From Aquirhabdus sp. (GTDB lineage Bacteria > Pseudomonadota > Gammaproteobacteria > Pseudomonadales > Moraxellaceae): a stretch of 41,176 nt of DNA. Below are positions 32,188 through 39,793 of the stretch, piece after piece. The notes under the pieces were generated by a model that searched no databases, was not told the DNA's origin, and was given only the letters and a program-made list of their open reading frames with translations. Numbering within the stretch: the first letter of the stretch is position 1; each line of letters starts with the position of its first letter. The position numbers and the translations under genes were made by a program. The stretch covers positions 1 through 41,176 of the forward strand of contig JASLGO010000110.1 in the NCBI GenBank assembly GCA_030150135.1, given 5' to 3'.

Positions 32188-32397
32188 GATTCTTAAATCA
32201 TTTAAAAAAACAATTAAGCAAAAAATTAAAATAATCCACATGATCGGCAGTTTAGCCTACACATCGTTTTATATCAGAATTTAGACTTGTTTTTATTGAT
32301 AAAATTCAACTTGCCAATATGATGATGTGCTTGATTAATAAATCAGGTGATCTTTAAACGCATCATGAGTTTGATGCGTTTAAAGCAGTGCACAATT
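32188..32397. other. ffs to M16 intergenic region
   Basis: No gene seen. The region is AT-rich just after ffs, without a clear intrinsic terminator, and holds the hairpin at 32352-32385 described separately. The other gene-free part, 31800-32033, holds only A/T-rich sequence and presumably the divergent promoter of the minus-strand MBL-fold gene. Confidence 0.5.
32352..32385 (-). terminator. Long perfect hairpin after the M16 operon
   Basis: CTTTAAACGCATCA (32352-32365) pairs perfectly with TGATGCGTTTAAAG (32372-32385) around a 6-nt loop, 13 bp after the stop at 32398. No T run follows on the minus strand, so it may stabilise the 3' end or act with weaker termination. Confidence 0.6.
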
Positions 32398-33903
32398 TTA
32401 TTGTGGTGTTAGCTTATTTGCAGACTCCGATGAGTTGTTAGTGTTAGTGGGTTCTGCTGCTTTTGGCTTTTCTTTACCAAGAACAACAGTCAACATGGCA
32501 TCAGGATTGACGTAACGGACAAATGCTTGGTGTGCTGTTTCAGGAGTCACCGCCTCAATTTGTTTCGGATAGTCTGCTAAATAACTATTTGGTAATCCGT
32601 AAAATCCCATTGAAGCAAGAAATGAGACAATGCTTTGATTACTGCTGAGTGAGAGCGGGTAGCTGTTGAGAATTCCTGTTTTTGCTTCATTCAGTTTGTC
32701 AAGAGGCACACCTTTTTGGATGTAGTCGCGTAAAACTTGCTGGGTAACTTTAAGGCTTTCATTGGCCTGATCGCTACGTGTCGAATAGTTGAGGATGAAT
32801 GGACCATTGCTATGCATTGGGTTGAAACTACTATATGCACCATAGGTTAGTCCTCGTTTTACACGTAATTCTTGCATTAAGATTGCGCTGAAATCTCCTC
32901 CGCCAAAGACTTCATTGCTGACTGTCAGTGCAGGTAAATCTGGATTGTCACGCGTAATACTCACCTCTCCCATCATGACATGTGTTTGAGTTGAGTCGAA
33001 TGGAACGTAAACCGTGCGAGCGGTCATTGCTTCAGGTTTTGGTAATGTTCGTGCATGTTCACCCTGAGGCAAACTTTGTGTGATTCGTTCTGCCAATGCT
33101 TGGGCTTGAGGCAAGCTCATTTGTCCTGTGATGGCAATATTCAGGTTGTGTGCAACCAGATAAGTGTCTTTAAATCGTCGAATATCTGCGGGTTTAATCG
33201 TTTCTATGCTGGTGAGCGTTCCAGTGGTGGGCTGTGCGTACGGATGCTTGCCATAAAGTTCTTGCCAGAAACGAATGCTAGCTGTGGTTGATGGCGAGTC
33301 TTTCTGCGCGGCTAGACCAAGGCGATCTTGTTGCATAATACGGTCGTAACTGGCTTGAGGAATCTGTGCGTCTTTGAGGATTGATAACAACTGATCCACA
33401 GCGGGGTTTAGTAAATTACTGTCAGATAATGTGCGCAAATTAACCGTGAACATGTCTCGATAAGCTGCTGCACCGAATTGTGCGCCTAGACGTTCAAAGT
33501 TTGCTGAGATTTGATCAGTTGTTTGTGTCGATGTTCCCTCTGCAAGGAGTTGGGAGGTTAGGGAGGCGAGTCCGTATTGACCTTGTTTGAGTTCGCTATC
33601 GCGTGCTGAGCCAGCATCGAATATAAGTTTAATATCCACAATAGGTAATTCAAGGGCTTCTACAAACAATACTCGGGTGCCACTGCTGGTCTTGAATTCA
33701 TGCACGGTAGGCGTGTGCAATTGGCTCATGCTGACTGGATTTTTTAAACTATCCAGTTGTTTGAGTGCAGTAATTTCTACCGATGATGGCGTATTGCTAG
33801 GATGAGGCTCTGCATGAACCAATGCCATTGGTGTAATACTGATCGCAAGCAATGAAAGTGTGGATTTTAAGTGAGCTGATTTTAAGCGGAATAAGTGTTT
33901 CAT
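32398..33903 (-). CDS. M16 family peptidase-like subunit lacking the zinc motif
   Basis: A 501-residue exported protein (signal peptide with TLSLLAISITPMALVHA, cleavage near VHA-EPH) of the pitrilysin/insulinase fold. Where the active partner has HxxEH, this one reads QGQYGLASLTSQLLAEGT, so it should be a non-catalytic subunit. The C-terminal half keeps the RxxY-type region RVKRGLTYGAYSSFNP that helps form the substrate chamber. It overlaps the catalytic gene by ATGA (33900-33903), so the two are coupled and probably form a heterodimer, as known for bacterial M16B pairs. A C-terminal Thr/Asn/Ser/Lys-rich tail follows. Confidence 0.88.
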   Translation of the reverse strand: MKHLFRLKSAHLKSTLSLLAISITPMALVHAEPHPSNTPSSVEITALKQLDSLKNPVSMSQLHTPTVHEFKTSSGTRVLFVEALELPIVDIKLIFDAGSARDSELKQGQYGLASLTSQLLAEGTSTQTTDQISANFERLGAQFGAAAYRDMFTVNLRTLSDSNLLNPAVDQLLSILKDAQIPQASYDRIMQQDRLGLAAQKDSPSTTASIRFWQELYGKHPYAQPTTGTLTSIETIKPADIRRFKDTYLVAHNLNIAITGQMSLPQAQALAERITQSLPQGEHARTLPKPEAMTARTVYVPFDSTQTHVMMGEVSITRDNPDLPALTVSNEVFGGGDFSAILMQELRVKRGLTYGAYSSFNPMHSNGPFILNYSTRSDQANESLKVTQQVLRDYIQKGVPLDKLNEAKTGILNSYPLSLSSNQSIVSFLASMGFYGLPNSYLADYPKQIEAVTPETAHQAFVRYVNPDAMLTVVLGKEKPKAAEPTNTNNSSESANKLTPQ

Positions 33904-35405
33904 TTGCGGGTCTCCACTTGTGATTGTTGATCAGCTTTCTTGGCCTTAGGCTTCACTGTTTGTTTTGTTGTGTTTGTAGATGTTGTTGCTGTAAATGTTG
34001 TTGCAGTCAGAGGCTCTAAGTACATCGTCGATAAGCTGTCTGTGGTGAGGAAACGTTTTGCTGCATCTTGAACGGTTTGTACTGAAAGAGCATTTAATTT
34101 TTCAGGAAGTTCATCGACAAGCTTATAACTGAGGTTGGCAACTTCAAGCTCGCCAATGAGTTGAGCTTGTCCTGTGATACTGTCTTGATTGAAGGTTAGG
34201 TTTGAGCGTTGATTGATTTTGACGCGCGCCATTTCCTCAGGTGTAATCGTATCTGTTTTTAGCTTTTCAACTTCTTGCAAAATCGCAGCACGTGCTTCAG
34301 CAAGCGTATGACCTTGCGCGGGAACAGCTGTGATCATAAATAAACTTCCGCCACGTCCAAATAAATCATAGCCAGATGAAACGCCAGCAAGAATTTGCTT
34401 TTGGCGAACAAGGCGAGTTTCCAAATGTGCGGACAGTCCTCCATCGAGTACTTCACTGGCTAGGCTTAACGCATAGGCATCTTCTGGTTTGTCGGCGGTG
34501 GTGAGTGATGGGACGTTCCATGCGAGAGAAACGCTTGGAACTTGCACGGCAGCATGTATGGTCATGTTGCGCTCGCCAGTATGCATAAACTCATCCACAT
34601 CAGGACGCGCAGGCAAGGGGCGCTCTGGGATTTGTCCAAAATACTGTTTAACTTGAGCCATTGCATCCGCTGGCGTGACATCTCCGACAATCACTAAGAC
34701 AGCATTGTTAGGGGTGTACCACATTTGGTACCAACGTTTGAGTGCATCCAGTTTGAGTTTTTTGATGCTCTTCATATAACCAATAGTTGGGTAGCGTAAT
34801 GGACTGGTTGGATAGGCCATTAACCTGAATCGTTCATAGGCTAGCGCTTGAGGATTGTCATCAGTGCGCATGCGGCGTTCTTCCATGATGACTTGCATTT
34901 CAGGAGTAAAATCGGACTCTTTGAGTTTGAGGTTTTGCATCCGATCCGCTTCCATCTCTAACGCAAGTCCTAAGCGGTTTGCTGGATAAAGCTGGTAGTA
35001 GCCTGTGTAGTTTGCTGTGGTAAATGCATTGGTTGAACCACCGAAATGAGTATTGATACGAGAGTATTCATCGTTGGGAACTTTGGTTGTTCCTTTAAAC
35101 ATCATGTGCTCAAGTGCGTGCGAGAGTCCTGTCTCATCTGCGTTTTCATCACTAGAGCCGACTTTGTACCAGACTTCAGTCATGACGACGGGAGTGCGAT
35201 GATCTTCGCGAATAACCACCTTTAATCCATTGGGTAATGTTTCTTCATAGGTCTTGGCGCTAGAGGGTGTAGAGGATGCCGTAACGGTGTTTGGTACGGG
35301 CGTTGTATCTGCGTAAGCAAAATAACTGTTTGTACTGAAATAAGCTGAAATAACCAGTGGAGTGAGTCGTATAGCAAAACGAGAATGTGCAATAAGGGGT
35401 TGCAT
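33900..35405 (-). CDS. M16 family zinc peptidase, catalytic subunit
   Basis: A 501-residue exported protein (signal peptide in about the first 30 residues, ending SYFAYA) with the inverted zinc motif HALEH (96-100) in ETGLSHALEHMMFKGT, and the third ligand in the LEMEADRM helix (149-156). The lead-in LPNGLKVVIREDHRTPVVMT and the following STNAFTTANYTGYYQLYP are typical of the M16B family of periplasmic peptidases. Substrates of these pairs are mostly unknown. The C terminus is Thr- and Lys-rich. It is divergent from ftsY over 294 bp, an arrangement also seen in other proteobacteria. Confidence 0.93.
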   Translation of the reverse strand: MQPLIAHSRFAIRLTPLVISAYFSTNSYFAYADTTPVPNTVTASSTPSSAKTYEETLPNGLKVVIREDHRTPVVMTEVWYKVGSSDENADETGLSHALEHMMFKGTTKVPNDEYSRINTHFGGSTNAFTTANYTGYYQLYPANRLGLALEMEADRMQNLKLKESDFTPEMQVIMEERRMRTDDNPQALAYERFRLMAYPTSPLRYPTIGYMKSIKKLKLDALKRWYQMWYTPNNAVLVIVGDVTPADAMAQVKQYFGQIPERPLPARPDVDEFMHTGERNMTIHAAVQVPSVSLAWNVPSLTTADKPEDAYALSLASEVLDGGLSAHLETRLVRQKQILAGVSSGYDLFGRGGSLFMITAVPAQGHTLAEARAAILQEVEKLKTDTITPEEMARVKINQRSNLTFNQDSITGQAQLIGELEVANLSYKLVDELPEKLNALSVQTVQDAAKRFLTTDSLSTMYLEPLTATTFTATTSTNTTKQTVKPKAKKADQQSQVETRK

Positions 35406-35699
35406 AATAGTGATTCATAGAAATAAAAAATAAGACTCATAGCATAGCGAAGCTCATCTTCTACTTTGTTATTTTCGCTGTTGTAAACTGGTAACAAAGC
35501 CCCCAATCTAGGGTGTATTGAGATTTGATCCCACATCAGTTTTTAGCGACCTCCATTTAGGAGGAATGCACCATTCGAATCCTTTAGATAGCGTCAAAAT
35601 TGAATTTCTATATTCCTTGAATGGGCATGCTAGAATCTATTTATAAAGAGTTAATGCCGTCCTTATCTTTACCAAATTAAAAAAGCGAGCCAACCTAGC

Positions 35700-36848
35700 A
35701 TGTCAAACCAAAGTTCCAATCCGATGTCGCAATATTCTGGTCTGAATGCCCCGCTCATTTTTCCTGAAAAAAAACCAGTTACTCCAGTTGAGACGATCAA
35801 GGCAGAAGTTCCTGTACCGACTCCTGCACCAGCAATTGTGACGCCGCCGACAGTAGCTGCTCCCGTGTCTACACCAGCACAGTCTGAGCCAAAAGTTGAT
35901 GAGACCATTTCTAGTACGGATTCAGGTAGTTTCTTTGGTCGGATGAAGCTGGGTCTTGCAAAGACGCGTCGCGGTTTTACTGATGGTATGGTCAATCTAC
36001 TGATTGGCGGTAAGGAAATTGATGATGAGTTACTTGAAGAAATTGAAACGCAGCTTCTCGTTGCAGACATTGGTGTCGAAGCAACGCGCACGATTGTCAA
36101 AAATTTGACTGAACGTACTGAGCGCCGTGAACTGATTTATGCGAATGCGTTATATCAGGCTTTACAAGAAGAGCTAGTTACATTACTGGCACCGCGCGTG
36201 AAACCTTTACATATTGATCCCAATAAGCGTCCTTATGTCATCCTGATGGTGGGTATCAATGGTGTTGGGAAAACGACAACGATCGGTAAACTCGCAAAAC
36301 GTTTACAAGGTGAAGGCAAGAAAGTCATGTTGGCCGCAGGTGATACATTCCGTGCCGCTGCAACAGAGCAACTGCAAATTTGGGGAGATCGTAATGACAT
36401 TGCTGTCGTAGCACAAGGTCATGGTGCAGATAGTGCATCGGTGATCTTCGATGCATTTGAAAGTGCGCGAGCAAAAGGTATCGACGTGCTGATCGCGGAT
36501 ACCGCAGGACGTTTACATACCAAAAGCAATCTTATGGAAGAGCTTAAAAAAGTGAAACGCGTGATGCAGAAGATCGATGCTACTGCACCGCATGAAATCA
36601 TGCTGGTTGTTGATGCAGGAACAGGGCAGAACGCAATCAATCAAGTTCAAGAGTTTGATAGTGCCGTGGGTTTAACAGGTTTGACGATTACCAAGTTGGA
36701 TGGTACGGCGAAAGGCGGGATGTTATTTAACATTGCGAGCCGCAGCCATGTGCCGATTCGTTTTATCGGTGTTGGTGAAAAAATTGATGATTTGCGTCCA
36801 TTTGTCGCCAAGGATTTTGTATCAGCGATGTTTGAAAAAGACGAATAG
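35700..36848 (+). CDS. ftsY: Signal recognition particle receptor FtsY
   Basis: SRP-receptor GTPase that docks ribosome-SRP complexes at the membrane. The 382-residue product has a Pro/Val-rich variable N-terminal region (about 20-65) and then the NG domain (about 75-382). Motifs are GINGVGKTTTIGKLAKRLQ (G1), AGDTFRAAATEQL, DTAGRLHTKSNLMEELKK (G3) and TKLDGTAKGGM (G4). The acidic A domain typical of E. coli FtsY is short here. The SRP RNA gene ffs lies 3.6 kb upstream on the same strand. A clear terminator follows. Confidence 0.97.
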   Translation: MSNQSSNPMSQYSGLNAPLIFPEKKPVTPVETIKAEVPVPTPAPAIVTPPTVAAPVSTPAQSEPKVDETISSTDSGSFFGRMKLGLAKTRRGFTDGMVNLLIGGKEIDDELLEEIETQLLVADIGVEATRTIVKNLTERTERRELIYANALYQALQEELVTLLAPRVKPLHIDPNKRPYVILMVGINGVGKTTTIGKLAKRLQGEGKKVMLAAGDTFRAAATEQLQIWGDRNDIAVVAQGHGADSASVIFDAFESARAKGIDVLIADTAGRLHTKSNLMEELKKVKRVMQKIDATAPHEIMLVVDAGTGQNAINQVQEFDSAVGLTGLTITKLDGTAKGGMLFNIASRSHVPIRFIGVGEKIDDLRPFVAKDFVSAMFEKDE

Positions 36849-36901
36849 TCTGTCTAATAATTTATTGCGTTCGAATAGAGTCAATAAGCTAATGAGAATA
36901 G

Positions 36902-36927
36902 TGACCGCCTAATCGCGGTCATTTTTT
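36902..36927 (+). terminator. Rho-independent terminator of ftsY
   Basis: TGACCGC (36902-36908), CTAATC loop, GCGGTCA (36915-36921), then six T. Confidence 0.94.
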
Positions 36928-37322
36928 GTCCAACTTATATGGATTGCTGCAGTGTTAATGCTTACTTATCTGAATTATTGGTAAGCAACCAAGTTTTTGT
37001 TATTTTACAGAATAACAGTAGATCGCCACAATAATGAACATAAAGACGCGGAAGGTGATTATTTGTTTGTTTAATGAGAATGAATGATTAGTTTGAAAAA
37101 TTATTTTGACGTGACCATCGTAGGGATTTGTTTGTTGAAGTAATGATTTAGGGGGGTAATTTGTAAAACATTTCCCTAAGTTGTAACTAAGTTTTATTCG
37201 TTGTAACCAAATTGTCACAGTTTGATGCCTATACTCTGCGTCAGTTGAGGGGGAAGAACTGATTTCCTTAGACGCAATACATTTATTTTTAAGTATTTTT
37301 AAGCCCTTGTGGAGTTTTATAC
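36928..37322 (+). promoter_or_regulatory. Porin upstream region with phased TTGTAAC repeats
   Basis: A 395-bp gene-free stretch. TTGTAAA (37161), TTGTAAC (37181) and TTGTAAC (37201) recur at exactly 20-bp steps, followed by TTGTCAC (37212) and a -10-like TATACT (37230-37235). The spacing and core resemble tandem OmpR sites at enteric porin genes; this is inference. Farther upstream are a GCTTAC/GTAAGC pair (36960-36965, 36981-36986) and a TGTTATT-TTACAG-AATAACA hairpin (36998-37017). Transcription from the -10 would give a leader of about 80 nt. Confidence 0.5.
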
Positions 37323-38522
37323 ATGAAAAAGTTACTTCTTGCTACTTTAGTATCAGCTGCTTCTATTGCAGCAGCTCATGCTGATGGTCCAACAGTATAT
37401 GGCAAAATCAACGTTTCAGTTGATGACATTAAGAATGATTTGAACACAGCACGTGCCGTAACAGTTGATTCGAATGCATCACGTTTTGGTATTAAAGGTA
37501 GCGAGAAGCTGACTGACAACCTGAGTGCAGTGTACGGTATTGAGTGGGGTGTTGTGATTGATCACAGCTCAGCAAATACTAGCACTGATACACCATCAAG
37601 TGGTGGTACAACTGAGTTGAATGCACGTAACCGCTTCATCGGTTTGCAATATGAAGGGATTGGTGCAATCAAAGTTGGTCGTTTGGATACTAACTTCAAA
37701 ACTCTACAAGGTGTTAACCCAAATACTGGTGTGGACATTTTTGATGACTACGTCAATGGCAACTTGGACATGACCCAGACATTAGCTGGTGAAAATCGCG
37801 ATGATAACGTGATTTCTTTTGAGTCAGCTAAGTTCGAGACTGGTTTTGGTGCATTAGCTGCTAACTTCCAAATCATGCCTTCAGAAAAAACTGTTCCAGA
37901 AGGTACTGCTGGTAAGACTGGTGTAACTGCAACATCTAGTTCAGTATTGTTTACGAATAAAGATGTAGGTATTTATACAGGTATCGCTTATGACAGCAAC
38001 CAGACTGATGTTTGGAATGCTTCTAACACATTTTATGTCGCACCTAAGGCTCCATCAACAACTCCAACAAGTTCTGCATTGCAAAAACCAACAACAAATT
38101 CATTCCGTTGGGTTGGTAGTGCTGACCTTGGTAAGTTAGTGGGTGCGGATGGCGTAACATTGAATGCTTTGGTTCAACAAAGCAAAGCAACCAACTTGGC
38201 ATCTGGCGCATTGGCACCAAAAGAATCAGCTTATTTGCTGAGTGCGGTCTACAAGTTCCCAGCATCAATTGCTGATGGTTTGTCTGCAAAACTGCAATGG
38301 CAAAGTGCAACAACATCAGACTTGGGTGCAAATTTGTCTGATGTGAAGATTGATCAAATTGGTGCAGATGTTGATTACGCATTCAGCGCAAAAACCAAAG
38401 TATTCGGTTTTGTTGCTCAACGCACTATCAAAAATCCAAACAACCCAGTTTCAGCAACAAATGGCTATGATCAAAACTACAAGTTCACAGCATTTGGTGT
38501 TGGTATGGAACAGAAGTTCTAA
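37323..38522 (+). CDS. General (trimeric) outer-membrane porin
   Basis: A 399-residue outer-membrane beta-barrel. A signal peptide (MKKLLLATLVSAASIAAAHA, cleavage before DGPT) is followed by VYGKINVSVDD and SRFGIKGSEKLTDNLSAVYG. Then come RNRFIGLQYEGIGAIKVGR and the constriction-loop region NTGVDIFDDYVNG; alternating beta strands continue to the C-terminal FTAFGVGMEQKF ending in Phe. This is the Gram-negative porin (porin_4 / OmpC-like) pattern of Moraxellaceae and beta/gammaproteobacteria. GGAG lies 8 nt before the ATG. Solute preference cannot be read from sequence. It is transcribed alone between two terminators. Confidence 0.92.
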   Translation: MKKLLLATLVSAASIAAAHADGPTVYGKINVSVDDIKNDLNTARAVTVDSNASRFGIKGSEKLTDNLSAVYGIEWGVVIDHSSANTSTDTPSSGGTTELNARNRFIGLQYEGIGAIKVGRLDTNFKTLQGVNPNTGVDIFDDYVNGNLDMTQTLAGENRDDNVISFESAKFETGFGALAANFQIMPSEKTVPEGTAGKTGVTATSSSVLFTNKDVGIYTGIAYDSNQTDVWNASNTFYVAPKAPSTTPTSSALQKPTTNSFRWVGSADLGKLVGADGVTLNALVQQSKATNLASGALAPKESAYLLSAVYKFPASIADGLSAKLQWQSATTSDLGANLSDVKIDQIGADVDYAFSAKTKVFGFVAQRTIKNPNNPVSATNGYDQNYKFTAFGVGMEQKF

Positions 38523-38564
38523 GATACGATTGGAGCCTAGTGCTCTGATTGAAATCTAGATCAT

Positions 38565-38595
38565 AAAAATGCCCACATTAATGTGGGCATTTTTT
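38565..38595. terminator. Bidirectional terminator after the porin
   Basis: AAAAATGCCCACA (38565-38577), TTAA loop, TGTGGGCATTTTT (38582-38594). A-run and T-run flank both sides; it serves the porin and the convergent DUF2057 gene. Confidence 0.94.
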
Positions 38596-38670
38596 GTTTT
38601 GCGTTTAAGTTTTTAGCCTTTCATCTTTGCCATTGATGGTTATTGATCAATGGCAATGAGAGATTGCAGT

Positions 38671-39288
38671 TTATTTGCTAGTTTGTTGGTCAAGCCATTG
38701 CTTAAACTGTTTTTGTTGCTCAGGGGTTGCTTGTTGCCAAGATGACTGCAATTGCTGCAATGGTGTTACCTGTTGTGCATTATTTCCTGCAAGTTGTCCT
38801 ATACCTGTAATCACCGTTCCGATGATGGAGTGAGTAGGAGCAATTGCACCTTGTTGTGACGCAACGACTTTTCCTCCAGCAGCTTTAATGATTAACGTTG
38901 GTTGTTTGGCAAATGCGGTAGCATCATCCTCTGTTTGGGGTTCTGGTAACCAACCTAAGGTATAAGCTTGTTGATCTTCGAGAGCAGCTTTGATCATGAC
39001 ACCATTTGAGCGAATGACATCATCGCCAAATACGCCATCATAACGACCAGTAATCGTATGCTCACCAGCTGGAAGTGAATAAGTTGTATGTTTTTTTGTG
39101 AAAAAACCAGTATTGCCAGTTTCTTGACCATCAATAGCTAAGACGATTACATTTTCAGGAACTGAGATTTCAGCGTTTGCCCATAAAAGTGTAGAGGCTG
39201 ATAGTCCTGCAATGCTTAAGCCGAGTGTTAGTGTGATTTGAGCAAAATTTTGCTTGAATGGATGTTTGGTGGATTGTGAAAACAACAT
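38671..39288 (-). CDS. DUF2057 family exported protein
   Basis: A 205-residue protein with a signal peptide (hydrophobic ITLTLGLSIAGLSASTLLW, cleavage near WANA-EIS). The mature part, with ISVPENVIVLAIDGQE, YSLPAGEHTITGRYDGVFG and an inner LGWLPEPQTEDDATAFAKQP, resembles the DUF2057/YccT family of periplasmic proteins that contain a short beta-sandwich core. The last 35 residues are Gln-rich (LQQLQSSWQQATPEQQKQFK). Function is not established; E. coli YccT has been linked to curli control, but I would not transfer that. The gene is transcribed alone, toward the shared terminator. Confidence 0.75.
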   Translation of the reverse strand: MLFSQSTKHPFKQNFAQITLTLGLSIAGLSASTLLWANAEISVPENVIVLAIDGQETGNTGFFTKKHTTYSLPAGEHTITGRYDGVFGDDVIRSNGVMIKAALEDQQAYTLGWLPEPQTEDDATAFAKQPTLIIKAAGGKVVASQQGAIAPTHSIIGTVITGIGQLAGNNAQQVTPLQQLQSSWQQATPEQQKQFKQWLDQQTSK

Positions 39289-39793
39289 AAAAAATTCCTG
39301 ATGTCATCTGAAAATAATAAGAAATTACAAGGAAAAATAGAGTGTCTATTTCGTTTGAACAACTATTTGTAGTTGTCGAGTTTTAAGTCGCTATGGTGTT
39401 TGAAGTAAACCTTATTGATGTAAGGTTGGCAAGTTTGAAAATGTTGCCTTCGCCATTGTAAAGCATGGATATGTCATCAATATGTCAGGCTTGGGTCGGA
39501 TACCTCAAATGGACATTATGCGCTTAAAAGATTCGCATGACATTTCCTTTCCGGTATAAGCATCGCTTAATTTGAGATTTTATAAAAAATATGAAAATGG
39601 GCTTCATTCAATTTAATTGTCACTAAAACCACATATCTGCTCTCAAGCCTTTGCTTTATCCGCACCTGATCGTTAAAATTGCCGATTAAATGTTGATATG
39701 ACCCGATGCGTTCTTCATCGTATTGTTTGGCAATTGCTCATGAGGCAGCCAATTCGGTTGGAAAGGTAATTAGGGGCAGATAGAGTGAGCTTG
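39289..39793. other. DUF2057 to pyrG intergenic region
   Basis: 505 bp without a convincing gene. It must hold divergent promoters for the DUF2057 gene (minus) and pyrG (plus). TTCGCA (39532-39537) and TATAAG (39555-39560), 17 nt apart, are the best plus-strand candidate but would leave a leader of about 225 nt. A short CCAA-TTCGG-TTGG hairpin lies about 39748-39760. I see no repeat family or RNA gene. Confidence 0.4.

Noticed and set aside
35669..36100. 143-codon open frame antisense to the start of ftsY
   Set aside because: It is the complement of the Pro/Val-rich FtsY N-terminal region; the Gly/Val/Thr-rich translation is an artefact.
37212..37235. TTGTCA (37212) as a normal -35 for TATACT (37230) of the porin
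   Set aside because: Only 12 nt apart, too short for a sigma-70 promoter; more likely part of the activator repeats.
39471..39527. 18-codon open frame upstream of pyrG as a leader peptide
   Set aside because: No ribosome binding site, no run of regulatory codons and no linked attenuator.
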